Assembly: GCA_046346665.1 (NCBI GenBank)
Contig: JAXMHQ010000002.1
Location: 128,990 to 192,989, forward strand
Length of the DNA: 64,000 nt
Direction: 5' to 3'
DNA from: JAXMHQ01 sp046346665
GTDB taxonomy: Bacteria; Verrucomicrobiota; Verrucomicrobiia; Limisphaerales; JAXMHQ01
Numbering within the stretch: position 1 is the first letter of the stretch; every line of letters starts with the position of its first letter. Below are positions 8,605 through 17,442 of this stretch, piece by piece. The position numbers and the translations under genes are program-made. The notes under the pieces were generated by a model. It saw only the letters and a list, made by a program, of their open reading frames with translations, was not told the origin of the DNA and did not search any database.

Positions 8605-10869
8605 TCAAACCTTTGTTGCAACCGCCGGAGCAATCCGGATTTTCGTCAGTTCGTCGATCAGGTTGCCCGCCCAGCGGTAGATATTGTGTTCCCTTAAGGT
8701 TTGACGCATCCGCCGCATCCGGTCCGACTGCTCTTCCGGCTCCATTTCCAGGGCGGCGCGGATGGAATCGGCCAATTGCTCGGCGTCGTAGGGGTTCACG
8801 ATCAGCGCGTCCCGCAGTTCCCGCGCGGCGCCGGTGAAGCGGCTCAGGATCAGCACACCGCTCTCGTCCTCGCGCGCGGCCACGAATTCCTTGGCCACCA
8901 GGTTCATCCCGTCATGCAATGAGGTCACCATGCAGACGTCCGCCAGACGATAATAAGGCAGGATCTCCTGGTGGCTGTGGTGCCTCTTCAGGAACACAAT
9001 GGGCTTGTAATCCTTGGCCTTGAATTTCCAGTTGATGCGTTCGGCTTCCTGTTCCACCTCGGCCAGGAAATCGTGGTAGCGTTTGATGTGGGTGCGGCTG
9101 GGCGCCCCCAGTTGGACGAAGGTGAACGCACCCTGATAAACCGGGTATTTCTCCAAAAGCCGCTCGATGCCGCGAAAACGTTCCAGCACGCCCTTGGTGT
9201 AATCCATCCGCTCCACTCCCACGCCCAAATACCGGGTCTTGATGCCCAGCTCCTTGAGCAGCGCCGCGCGATCCTCCGTCGGATTACCCGGATCGCCCGG
9301 TGCATCTTGAAAGGCATTCGGAAAAGCCACGCTGATGGGAAAAGGTTTCACCAGTGTGGTCTGGCCGCCCTTCTTCACAGCGAAGCGTTCCCAGTCAATT
9401 CGGCTTTCCAGCGTCCGGTCCACCGTGTCCAAAAAATTGTTGCAATGAAACTGCGTGTGAAAGCCCACCAGGTCGGCGCCCAGCATTCCGTAAAGCAGCT
9501 CGCGCTGCCAGGGGCAGATGCCGAAGGCCTCCGGATTGGGCCAAGGGATGTGCCAGAACATCGCGATTCGCGCGTCGGGACGAAGCTCCTTGATCATCCG
9601 GGGCAGCAGGGCAAAATGATAATCCTGAATCAGCACGCAGGGCTCCTCGACCCCGTTCAATTCCTCGCCCACGGCTTCGGCAAACTTGCGATTGGCCGCC
9701 TGATACTGAGCCCAGTCCTCGGCGCGAAACACGGGCCGCGTATGGGCAATGTGACAAAGCGGCCACATTCCCTCGTTTGAAAAGCCGTAGTAATAGCCGG
9801 TCTCCTCCTCCTTGGTGAGCGGCACCCGTCTCAAGGTGTAGTGGGGATCGTCGGGCGGGACTTTTAGACGATTCCTTCCGTCCACCACCTCAAAATCCGC
9901 GTCGCCGGCGCCATGGGCGATCCAGGTGCCGCCGGAAGCGCGCAGCACCGGCTCCAGCGCCGTCACCAGACCGCCGGCGGGCACAATGCACTCCACCTTG
10001 CGACCTTTGCGCAGGTGCATGTAGGGTTCCCGGTTGGATACCACGAACAACGTCCGCCCCTGCAACCTGGCCTTCACGTGCTCCTTGAGTCGCTCCGGGG
10101 TCCACAGGGAGTCCGCCGACTGGCGAAGACGCGCTTCCTCCTCGGCGGCGGCCTTGGCGGCAGACAAGTGCCGGGCAAACGTGCTCACTTCCCTGGCGAT
10201 GGGAGCGAACAAGTCTTCCCTGGGCAGGGCGAAGCCCGGCGCCAAAGTCTCGCCCGCGCGGAGTTGCTTCATCCACTCCGCCATCCTGGCAATCGGACCC
10301 ACAATGCTCCACCGAACAACCAGCAGCGTCACCAGCGTGATGCAGAGCACTTGAATCAACACCCGGAAAAACGCGATCCGCCAAATATGGGCAAGTTGCG
10401 ATTGGATATATCCAGCGTCTTGAAAAATCACCAACGCGCCCACCACCCCGTCGCTGCTGTCGAGCGGCAGAACATAGACGTGCATCCGCCTGGCCCCGAT
10501 GGTTTCAAACGCGCTCGATTCGATGTTGCGACTCAAGGCATTGGTGACCAGACCCGGCACGAAAGACAAACCAGGTGCCAGCTTTTCCGTCACCGCCAAC
10601 GCCTTGCCCTTCGCATCATAAATGGCCATCCCGGTGACCCGCTCGCGATTGCCGAATTTCTCGACCAACCTCTGAAGATTCACGGAAAAGCCCTTTTGAA
10701 TTGCGGGTTCCACCGACTCCTGCAGGCTCTCTGCCAGCAAATGGGAGCGGCGCTCCACTTCGTCATTCAAGCGCGAACTTTCCTGCTGCACGTGAAAGTA
10801 AGCCGAACAAACAGCCACAGCGGTGACAGTCACCACCAGCGCCACGATCAGACGCAGGGTTATGCGCAT
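8605..10869 (-). CDS. otsA: Membrane-anchored trehalose-6-phosphate synthase with sensor/HAMP-like N-terminus
   Basis: The 754-residue protein is far longer than a plain GT20 enzyme (about 460-500). Residues 1-25 form a membrane helix, about 26-170 an extracytoplasmic sensor-like region, about 175-200 a second membrane helix, then a HAMP-like stretch and coiled coil. The GT20 domain starts near residue 270 (FVVSNREPYMH) and carries HIPWPNPE, DLVGFHTQFH, RMDYTKGVLERF and the C-terminal SLHDGMNLVAKEF. It should make trehalose-6-phosphate from NDP-glucose and glucose-6-phosphate. No OtsB phosphatase is visible in the window. The ATG at 10869 has GGAAGGGGG upstream. It heads the operon with treS and mscS, and its architecture suggests regulation by an external or membrane signal. 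Confidence 0.9.
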   Translation of the reverse strand: MRITLRLIVALVVTVTAVAVCSAYFHVQQESSRLNDEVERRSHLLAESLQESVEPAIQKGFSVNLQRLVEKFGNRERVTGMAIYDAKGKALAVTEKLAPGLSFVPGLVTNALSRNIESSAFETIGARRMHVYVLPLDSSDGVVGALVIFQDAGYIQSQLAHIWRIAFFRVLIQVLCITLVTLLVVRWSIVGPIARMAEWMKQLRAGETLAPGFALPREDLFAPIAREVSTFARHLSAAKAAAEEEARLRQSADSLWTPERLKEHVKARLQGRTLFVVSNREPYMHLRKGRKVECIVPAGGLVTALEPVLRASGGTWIAHGAGDADFEVVDGRNRLKVPPDDPHYTLRRVPLTKEEETGYYYGFSNEGMWPLCHIAHTRPVFRAEDWAQYQAANRKFAEAVGEELNGVEEPCVLIQDYHFALLPRMIKELRPDARIAMFWHIPWPNPEAFGICPWQRELLYGMLGADLVGFHTQFHCNNFLDTVDRTLESRIDWERFAVKKGGQTTLVKPFPISVAFPNAFQDAPGDPGNPTEDRAALLKELGIKTRYLGVGVERMDYTKGVLERFRGIERLLEKYPVYQGAFTFVQLGAPSRTHIKRYHDFLAEVEQEAERINWKFKAKDYKPIVFLKRHHSHQEILPYYRLADVCMVTSLHDGMNLVAKEFVAAREDESGVLILSRFTGAARELRDALIVNPYDAEQLADSIRAALEMEPEEQSDRMRRMRQTLREHNIYRWAGNLIDELTKIRIAPAVATKV

Positions 10870-10942
10870 GCAACACCCCCTTCCGGGCCGGGCACGGCGC
10901 AATTCCTGATTTGCCGCGGCGGCGAATTGTGCGATTCGACAC

Positions 10943-11131
10943 TCAAAGCCCGTCGTGTTCGAGTTTCCGCGCCAGATCGCCCTCCACCAGCCGCCATTCG
11001 CGCACGGTCAACGTTCGCTGCGGATAAACATCCCGAAACAGCTGCCGAGCATGGACCCGAACCATCGCGCGCGTAATTCCAGGAATGCGCGGCTTCGGCT
11101 GAACCAAGGGTCGAGTTCGGCGATTTCTCAT
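10943..11131 (-). CDS. Small basic hypothetical protein upstream of otsA
   Basis: A 62-residue basic protein whose second half (VRVHARQLFRDVYPQRTLTVREW) reads like a helical protein rather than random sequence. It lies 73 bases upstream of otsA on the same strand and could be the first gene of the trehalose operon. An alternative TTG start is at 11152. I recognise no family, and a spurious reading frame is not excluded. Confidence 0.4.
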   Translation of the reverse strand: MRNRRTRPLVQPKPRIPGITRAMVRVHARQLFRDVYPQRTLTVREWRLVEGDLARKLEHDGL

Positions 11132-11328
11132 AGGAATCCAGCGGTGTTCCAATTCTCACACACAGCACCCTAGCGCCACACCCGCGGCGACCGCTATTGG
11201 CCGACTCCCCACCCCCAACTCAGTGAAACGATTAGGGGTCTGAAAGACACCGACAGGAATTGCCTCCTGTTCCAATTGGAAATCCAGCAGGCCGGCCGCA
11301 GGTTGCCGGGCGCACCTCCCAAACCGCC

Positions 11329-12009
11329 TCAGCGTATCGCCTCAACCCACAACACCGCGTGGCGCGTCAGTTCGGGTCCGCTCTTCAACCGCAACTTGCG
11401 TTTGATGCTCGCCCGATGGGCTTCGACCGTTTTCGCGCTCATGCCCAGGCGGCTCGATATCTCTTTCGTTTCCTTCGCTTCACCGATCAGCGTAAAAACC
11501 TCCAGCTCGCGGTCTGTAAGCTGTTCGATTGGAGAAACCGTGCGGGCCGGGCGTTTTCCAGACAAACTGTCCAGCAGCCGCGTGGACATTTCGTCGCTCA
11601 GGTAGATCTGGCCGCTCAACACATGGCGGATGGCCGCGATCAGCCGCCGGCCGCTTCGCTGTTTTGAAATGTAGCCGCGTCCTCCCGCGCGCAGCACCCG
11701 CTCGGCAAAGAGCGACGCATCGTGCATCGAAAGAACCAAAACGGGCAATCCAGGGCGCAAGGCGCGCATGTCCCGGATGAGTTGAAGTCCGTTGCGGCCG
11801 GGCAAGGTGATGTCGACCAGCACGAGGTCGGGCGCGAGCCGCTCCAGGGCCCCCATCGCCTGCCGGGCATCCCCGGCTTCACCGCAGACGACCAGATCCG
11901 CTTCGCGATTGATTTGCGCGACCAACCCCTCCCGCAATACCGCGTGGTCATCCACCACAAGAATTTTCCTCCGCGGGGATTGTTCTGGCCGTTGTTTGCG
12001 AGCCGTCAT
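11329..12009 (-). CDS. NarL/FixJ-type response regulator (LuxR HTH)
   Basis: This 226-residue protein has a receiver domain (acidic pair D20-D21, phosphoacceptor D66 in LVDITLP, lysine in YISKQ) and a C-terminal LuxR-type helix-turn-helix (LTDRELEVFTLIGEAKETKEISSRLGMSAKTVEAH). It is transcribed 15 bases after the histidine kinase at 12025-13521, which is the obvious phosphodonor. Targets are unknown. The trehalose operon lies just downstream on the same strand, separated by about 200 bases. Confidence 0.92.
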   Translation of the reverse strand: MTARKQRPEQSPRRKILVVDDHAVLREGLVAQINREADLVVCGEAGDARQAMGALERLAPDLVLVDITLPGRNGLQLIRDMRALRPGLPVLVLSMHDASLFAERVLRAGGRGYISKQRSGRRLIAAIRHVLSGQIYLSDEMSTRLLDSLSGKRPARTVSPIEQLTDRELEVFTLIGEAKETKEISSRLGMSAKTVEAHRASIKRKLRLKSGPELTRHAVLWVEAIR

Positions 12010-12024
12010 TTGTTCGCAGGTTGA

Positions 12025-13521
12025 CTATTTCCTTTCTCCCACATGCGCCCCGGCCCGGCAAGTCGTGGAACAAATCACTTCCGTGCCGCGCTTCCCGCGC
12101 CGTTGAACCGTCAGTTGGCCCTGAATCAGACTGGTGCGATACTGCATGATACGCAGGCCAAGACCGGTTCGCGTCGGCGAAACGGGGCCAATGCCCCGGC
12201 CATCGTCCGCCACCGTGAGGGTCACCCGCTTGCGCCGGCGTTCCAAACGAATGATGACGGTGCGCGGGTTCCCATGTTTCAAGGAATTATTGACGGCTTC
12301 CTGCGCGATACGGAACAAATGCGCGGCCGTTTCCGCGTCGTGGACCGGCGCCGGTCCGCGGCAGTCGAAAACACAACGAACGCCAAAGAATTCAGCGGTC
12401 TGCTCCGCCAGTTCCCCCAGTGCGCTCATCAAACCTTCCGGCTCCGGCTGGATGGGTGAAAGACCCCGAGCCACACGCCGCGCCTGTTCTATGGCGTTGC
12501 GCATCAGGTCGGAAATGCGGGCGGCATCTGCGGCTTCCGGCGCGCCGCGTTCAAGAAGCTTCTCGCGGAGCACATTGCTCAAATAGGCGATTCCTCCGAG
12601 TTGTTGACCCAGGCCGTCGTGCAACTCCTGGGCCAGCCCCCGCCGCTCACGCTCGCTGATTTCAAGCAATTCGCGCTCGAGCCGCTTGCGTTGCGAAATG
12701 TCGCGGATAAACCAGCGCGAGTGGACAAACTTCCCTTCCATCCAGAAAGCATTCGCATCCACAAGCACAAACCTTGCCTCGCCTTTTCGGGTCACCAGCT
12801 CCATGGGAAAATTATGAAACGTCTGCCGCAGGGCAAGGCGATCCAGCACCTCCTTCAATTGCGCGGCATCGGGATGAAACGTCCTGAACGAACGTCCAGT
12901 CATGCACGCCCCCGGGCAATCCACCAACTCTCCGAACGCCCGATTCGCGCGCACCACTTTGCCGTTTCGCTTCATCAGGACCAGCCCAACCGAGGCTTCA
13001 TCGAAAAGATCCTCCAATTCGCCCTCGCGGCGCATCAGGACATCCCGCATTTGACGTTGTGCGGTGATGTCCCGAGCGATGGTTGAAAACCCAATCAACC
13101 GTCCCGCGGCGTCGCGAACAGGAGAAAGTGTCAAGGAGACATTGATGAGCCGGCCGTTTTTGCGCATTCGCGTGGTCTCGAAATGTTCCACCACTTCCCC
13201 GCGCCGCATTCGCGCCACTAACTGTCGAAACTCATCCTGGTGCCCGCGCGGCAGCAGCGCATGACTCGTGCGCCCGACAATTTCACGGGCCGTGAACCCA
13301 AAAATGCGCCTGGCGGCTTCATTCCAGGTCGTAACGGTGCCATCGAACGTGCGGCTGAAAATTGCGTCGTTCGAGTGTTCGACAATGGCCGCGAGTTCAC
13401 CCCGCAGATCGGACAAATGAATGCCGCCCCGAGCGAATGCCGGGGGCGACAAAGCCAAAGGGAAACCCCGCCTCTCAAACGAATTTGCGCCTTTCCGGCC
13501 CATGGAATTTGCGGCTTTCAA
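12025..13521 (-). CDS. PAS-PAS sensor histidine kinase (HisKA_3 type)
   Basis: This soluble 498-residue kinase has two PAS domains (about 40-155, ending RDITAQRQ, and about 165-280, ending RDISQRKR), a HisKA_3 dimerisation domain with phospho-accepting H301 (LAQELHDGLGQQLGG) and a C-terminal HATPase with the N-box-like RIAQEAVNNSLKHG and DDGRGIG. No membrane segment is present, so it senses a cytoplasmic cue, perhaps redox or a ligand. It forms a two-gene operon with the NarL-type regulator downstream. The N-terminal 30 residues are low in structure, so the true start may be slightly downstream. Confidence 0.92.
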   Translation of the reverse strand: MKAANSMGRKGANSFERRGFPLALSPPAFARGGIHLSDLRGELAAIVEHSNDAIFSRTFDGTVTTWNEAARRIFGFTAREIVGRTSHALLPRGHQDEFRQLVARMRRGEVVEHFETTRMRKNGRLINVSLTLSPVRDAAGRLIGFSTIARDITAQRQMRDVLMRREGELEDLFDEASVGLVLMKRNGKVVRANRAFGELVDCPGACMTGRSFRTFHPDAAQLKEVLDRLALRQTFHNFPMELVTRKGEARFVLVDANAFWMEGKFVHSRWFIRDISQRKRLERELLEISERERRGLAQELHDGLGQQLGGIAYLSNVLREKLLERGAPEAADAARISDLMRNAIEQARRVARGLSPIQPEPEGLMSALGELAEQTAEFFGVRCVFDCRGPAPVHDAETAAHLFRIAQEAVNNSLKHGNPRTVIIRLERRRKRVTLTVADDGRGIGPVSPTRTGLGLRIMQYRTSLIQGQLTVQRRGKRGTEVICSTTCRAGAHVGERK

Positions 13522-13830
13522 TACACGCCGGCCGCGGCGATGCCGGAGGCCGATCTCTCCGCGCAGGGCGACCCCTTTCGCAATCGGGGCGCTTGATGGC
13601 CCTGTGGCCGCATAACCGAATTGTGCCCATCCCGGCCGGGATCGTCACGCCTCAAGTTGGTTGGCAATTACACAGCCCTTTGGTCAAGAGCGAACTGCCC
13701 CGGACAGGAACCTATGCCTCCACGCATGGGAGCAGTGCCAAGCTGCGCCGCCGGGAGGGACACCACACAATTCCCCATCCACCACCGGTGGGGCGAGACT
13801 CCGTCGAGCCCTGACATTAAAAAGGCAGTA
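13522..13830. other. Intergenic region, no gene supported
   Basis: About 309 bases between the histidine kinase start and the 3' end of the GH51 gene. I see no convincing reading frame. Positions 13786-13814 hold a GGTGGGGCGAGACTCCGTCGAG-type segment that looks like part of a dispersed element, but there is only one copy in this window. The kinase promoter should lie here. Confidence 0.4.
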
Positions 13831-16215
13831 TTACTGGACCTTGAGCCGCAGCACCGTCAACGAGTTGCCGGGGAAAACCCGCTTCAGGCTGCTCCCCGTG
13901 AAATGCAGGCTCTCCGTCTTCGGCGACACCTTTGTCGGATCGGCCAGTGAATTCTCGTCGGTGGCGTTTGCGGACGTCAGCACCGTGGCGAGACCGGTGC
14001 CGGCCAGCGTTGCGCCGTTGAAACTCAATTCGGTTTCCGTGGGATTGGAGGCGGCATTCACCACCTTGACGATGACCTCACGGGTTTTGGCATCCGTGGC
14101 GGCCGACGCAAACAGGCTGCTGTACCCGGCGTTGCTGGTGTTGGGGATGTCGTGGATCAATTTTCCGTCGATCCAACATTGAATGCGCTTGTCGGAGACG
14201 GTGAGCTTGAGGTCATACCAGCGATCCGTTTCGATATGACCGGGTTTGGAATCGGTGACCTCGTATCCTTCAAGGGCGTCCTGCGTGTTGCCCCATCCAC
14301 CGATGTTCCACCACCTGCGGTCGTCCTCTTCCTGGCTGTGAAACAGGATCAGGAATCCCTCGGCCCCGGAAATCTTCCGGGCCTTGAGCGCCAGGGTGTA
14401 ATCCCTCCAGGCCGGCTGGCCGGTGATGGCGCGCACATCCGGGTTTTCGGCCGATTGCCTCAACGCGCCGTCCTGGACGGTCCATTTGCCGTCGCCCAGC
14501 AACTTCCACCCCTCGGTTCCCTTGCTGAAATCAGCCTTGAACAAAACCGTCCCGTCCGGCGCGGTGACGATGATGTCTTTAAACTCCGCGGCGGTGTTGT
14601 AGGTGCCGACTCCGATCCGGCCGCCCGGAGGGGGTGCGGGAGTTTGCGGCGCCTGCACCGTGGTGGGCAGGTAAACGTCGCCGCGATTGTCGGAAAACAG
14701 TTTCTGGACGTAATAGCTGGGCAAGCCGTACCACTTCGAGCCGTCGAAGTTGATCAGGTCGGGATTCCACGCGCGGTGATTCAAGTTCACCAGCAGCGGC
14801 GCGTAGCTCGCCATTTGTACCAGGTCCGAGTTTCGCTCCAAACCCGTCATGAACGCCGCTTCGCCGATGGCGCCGCGCAGGTTGCCCAGGCCGCATTTCC
14901 GGGTGACGGCGTATTCCCCGACGAACACTTTCGGGCCGGTGCGCTTCGAGTTGTCGTAGTGGCCGGCGTTGCGCATGAACCATTCCGGCGAGTCGTAATA
15001 ATGGTCGTCCACCAGGTCGGGTTGTTCCGCGCCAAAATCGACCCAGCCATCGGCGATGAATTGGATATCGGGATACTTCGCGCGAATCGCCGTGTGAAAC
15101 CGGCGATAATACTCGGCGTAACCCGGAAAACCGCCGTTCTCGTTTCCGATCTCCAGGTATTTCAGTCGGAATGGAGCGGGATGCCCCATCGCCGCCCGCT
15201 TCGCGCCCCACAGGGAATTCGTCGGGCCATTGGCGAATTCGATGGCATCGAGCGCGTCCTGGATCCATTGCTCCAGGCGGTCCGGCGGCACCGTTTCCTT
15301 GTGCGACATGCCGACATTGATGCAGAAGAGCGGTTCGGCACCGAGGTCCTCGGAGAGTTGCAGGTATTCGTAATAGCCGAGCCCGTGCGTGGCGTTGTAA
15401 CCCCAGATGTTGCCGAGCGGCGTGCGGGTGTCGATGTTGCCGACCGTGTTCTTCCAGTGAAGCATGTGAGCGAAATCGTCCCCTTCCACCCAGCACCCGC
15501 CAGGGAAACGCATGAACTGCGGATGCAGCGCGTCCAGCGACTCCGCAAGATCCGGCCGCAGCCCGTGATTCTTCCAGGTCTTGTCCGGCATGAGCGACAC
15601 CATGTCCAAATACAATGTGCCTTTGCCGTCGCCGGAAATCTCCAGCCTCCCTTTCGGGTCGCTGCCGGTCGCGGTGAACTGCAGCGTGTGATATTCCCAT
15701 CGCGGCCCGATGCCGGAAATGTCGCCCGCGGCAAGGACGTCGCCGGTGTGGCTGAGCACGCGCGCGGTCAGCTTGCCTTCGAACTGATCGCCGCGCGCGG
15801 CGAGTTTGAGCGTGTAGTGTTCGCCCTGGACGATGTTCATTCCCCAATACCCTTCATTGACGAGCGTGAATGCGCCGCCCACTTTGACGCGGAGCGATTT
15901 GCGATTGAACGGATTCAGGGGTGCCGGCCGGGCGTGGACATCGGCGGTGCTGATCTCCGCCTGGCTTTGGCCGTTCGAGCTGCTGAATTTCCAGTCGGTC
16001 GCCGTGTCGCCGTCCTCGAACGAACGGTTCCGGACAAGTTCGGGGTAAATCCCGCCGTCCGCGGACAGGTTGATGTCCTCGAAAAAAATGCCCCACAACG
16101 TTTGCGGGATGGGATGGGCCGGGTGAGCGACATCGACGGAGATCTTCGCAGGTTGGGCGTTCGACGAGAGGGCCGCGGCGAGCAAGCACGCGGCAAAACA
16201 GGTTTTCAGTTGCAT
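13831..16215 (-). CDS. GH51 alpha-L-arabinofuranosidase, secreted
   Basis: This 794-residue protein has a signal peptide (about 1-20) and starts its mature part with IPQTLWGIFFEDINLSADGG, typical of GH51. The TIM-barrel catalytic residues are acid/base E359 (EIGNEN) and nucleophile E434 (FVGEYAV). A carbohydrate-binding-like domain precedes the barrel (about 80-210). A concanavalin-like insert (about 555-710, with FHSQEEDDRRWWNIGGW) interrupts the C-terminal beta domain, which resumes at VVNAASNPTETEL. It should remove arabinofuranosyl side chains from plant or algal polysaccharides outside the cytoplasm. It appears monocistronic. Confidence 0.93.
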   Translation of the reverse strand: MQLKTCFAACLLAAALSSNAQPAKISVDVAHPAHPIPQTLWGIFFEDINLSADGGIYPELVRNRSFEDGDTATDWKFSSSNGQSQAEISTADVHARPAPLNPFNRKSLRVKVGGAFTLVNEGYWGMNIVQGEHYTLKLAARGDQFEGKLTARVLSHTGDVLAAGDISGIGPRWEYHTLQFTATGSDPKGRLEISGDGKGTLYLDMVSLMPDKTWKNHGLRPDLAESLDALHPQFMRFPGGCWVEGDDFAHMLHWKNTVGNIDTRTPLGNIWGYNATHGLGYYEYLQLSEDLGAEPLFCINVGMSHKETVPPDRLEQWIQDALDAIEFANGPTNSLWGAKRAAMGHPAPFRLKYLEIGNENGGFPGYAEYYRRFHTAIRAKYPDIQFIADGWVDFGAEQPDLVDDHYYDSPEWFMRNAGHYDNSKRTGPKVFVGEYAVTRKCGLGNLRGAIGEAAFMTGLERNSDLVQMASYAPLLVNLNHRAWNPDLINFDGSKWYGLPSYYVQKLFSDNRGDVYLPTTVQAPQTPAPPPGGRIGVGTYNTAAEFKDIIVTAPDGTVLFKADFSKGTEGWKLLGDGKWTVQDGALRQSAENPDVRAITGQPAWRDYTLALKARKISGAEGFLILFHSQEEDDRRWWNIGGWGNTQDALEGYEVTDSKPGHIETDRWYDLKLTVSDKRIQCWIDGKLIHDIPNTSNAGYSSLFASAATDAKTREVIVKVVNAASNPTETELSFNGATLAGTGLATVLTSANATDENSLADPTKVSPKTESLHFTGSSLKRVFPGNSLTVLRLKVQ

Positions 16216-16299
16216 GGATTAACGGTGTTTAATCGAAGCGACCTCGGAAGAATACAGGAACGGGGCGAGCGCCCAAGTCTGAATTCCAAATCACTCGGA

Positions 16300-17088
16300 T
16301 CAACCAAGGAATCGCTGACGCGCAAGCGGATGGAGTGCGCTCAAGTCGAGCACCGTCAGAAAATCGATCGTCCCAAAATCGGCGTCCAGCGCAGGTGGAC
16401 CACAAATGGTCGCGCCGAGCGTCAGGTAGGCTCGGAGGAGCTTTGGAATGTTCACTGGCTCGGGGGCCTGGTGGGCCAGAGGACAGCCGCAGGCCGGGTG
16501 CGGGCGGGTGCGCCACTCGGGTCGGGCGAGATGGCTGCGGCACAGGTCGGCGTAGGCGGACGCGCCCACCCGTGGATCCTGCGATGTGAGGGAACTGCAG
16601 CCAAAAAGATAGCGGCCTCCGTGCCGCCGGGCATAGCCGGCGATGCCCTTCCACAGGAGTCCAAGAACGACCAGGTTGCGATGCTGTGGATGAATGCACG
16701 CACGTCCCAGCTCGATCATGCGGGAGCGAAAGGGTTCGAACATGTCGAATTCAAACTCCTGGGCGCAGTAATAGCCGCGGTGACGCGCGGCATTCCGGCC
16801 GGTCTGAAGGCGGTAGGTTCCGACAATCGCAGCCGAGGGCAAATGTTCCACCACGAGATGATCGCAAACCAGGTCGAACGGGTCCTCGTCCAGGCCGCTG
16901 GCGTAGGACCGCTCGAGTCCTTCGTTGAGTTCGAGGTTGAAAACCTGGAAACGCAACGCCTGCGCGGCCCGGAGGTCGCCGGCATCTCGAGCCAGCCGGG
17001 TGGCATAATGGGCGGGTGACCTGACCAGGAACCGGACCGAATCGAGTGTTGTTTTCACGGCAGACATCCTTCCAAATACATGTGTCAT
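16300..17088 (-). CDS. GNAT-type N-acyltransferase, ornithine-lipid (OlsB)-like
   Basis: This 262-residue protein matches the OlsB/hemolysin-like acyltransferase pattern. RFQVFNLELNEG lies near the N-terminus, then VVGTYRL-like strands, IELGRACIHPQHRN (acyl-carrier binding), and the conserved C-terminal LLRAYLTLGATICGPPALDADFGTIDFL. Such enzymes transfer a 3-hydroxyacyl group from ACP to the alpha-amine of ornithine or a similar amino acid, giving phosphate-free membrane lipids. A minus-strand GTAAG-N16-CGAC promoter ends 37 bases upstream, placing it in the ECF regulon with the sigma gene next door. An alternative ATG is at 17067. Confidence 0.85.
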   Translation of the reverse strand: MTHVFGRMSAVKTTLDSVRFLVRSPAHYATRLARDAGDLRAAQALRFQVFNLELNEGLERSYASGLDEDPFDLVCDHLVVEHLPSAAIVGTYRLQTGRNAARHRGYYCAQEFEFDMFEPFRSRMIELGRACIHPQHRNLVVLGLLWKGIAGYARRHGGRYLFGCSSLTSQDPRVGASAYADLCRSHLARPEWRTRPHPACGCPLAHQAPEPVNIPKLLRAYLTLGATICGPPALDADFGTIDFLTVLDLSALHPLARQRFLG

Positions 17089-17125
17089 CGCGGTGACACG
17101 CAGGTGACTTCTGTCCGCCTGGTTG

Positions 17126-17151
17126 GTCGCGCGAAGCTCCCCAACCTTACG
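17126..17151 (-). promoter_or_regulatory. ECF-type promoter P1 (acyltransferase)
   Basis: On the minus strand GTAAG (17150-17146) is followed after exactly 16 bases by CGAC (17129-17126). The spacing is identical to nine other sites in the window. The acyltransferase ATG (17088) lies 37 bases downstream of the -10 element. Confidence 0.75.
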
Positions 17152-17157
17152 CTCGAT

Positions 17158-17442
17158 CTAATTCCCCCCGGTTTTCAGGGTGTTCTTGATCCGGTCGCGC
17201 GCTTCCTCGGAGAGCCTGTGCGGGGACGGTTCGACCAATTCGTCGGGATGCGTGTGCGCGGCATCGCGCAGGAACCGGATCTGTTTTCCGTAGCGCCGGC
17301 ACCACCGGCAAAGCAGCAGGTGGATGCGCAGGCCGAACCGCTCGCGGAATGTCAGTGAGCGGTCCAGTCCCAGCGATTGCAGGCGCGTGGCTTCCCGGCA
17401 ATTCGGGGAAAGTTCGGCGAGGATTTTGGCAAGGAATTTCAT
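17158..17442 (-). CDS. Anti-sigma factor with zinc-binding HxxxCxxC motif
   Basis: This 94-residue cytoplasmic protein starts at an ATG overlapping the ECF sigma stop as ATGA. It contains C14 and then H41-x3-C45-x2-C48 (HLLLCRWC), the hallmark of ZAS/zf-HC2 anti-sigma domains. There is no membrane segment, so it is a soluble anti-sigma factor; the zinc cysteines suggest a redox or metal cue. Translational coupling ensures stoichiometric production with the sigma factor. The small size and single domain match soluble ZAS proteins such as RsrA. Confidence 0.85.
   Translation of the reverse strand: MKFLAKILAELSPNCREATRLQSLGLDRSLTFRERFGLRIHLLLCRWCRRYGKQIRFLRDAAHTHPDELVEPSPHRLSEEARDRIKNTLKTGGN

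Noticed and set aside
13786..13814. GGTGGGGCGAGACTCCGTCGAG-type segment as a repeat family
   Set aside because: It looks like a dispersed element, but only one copy exists in this window, so no repeat can be claimed.
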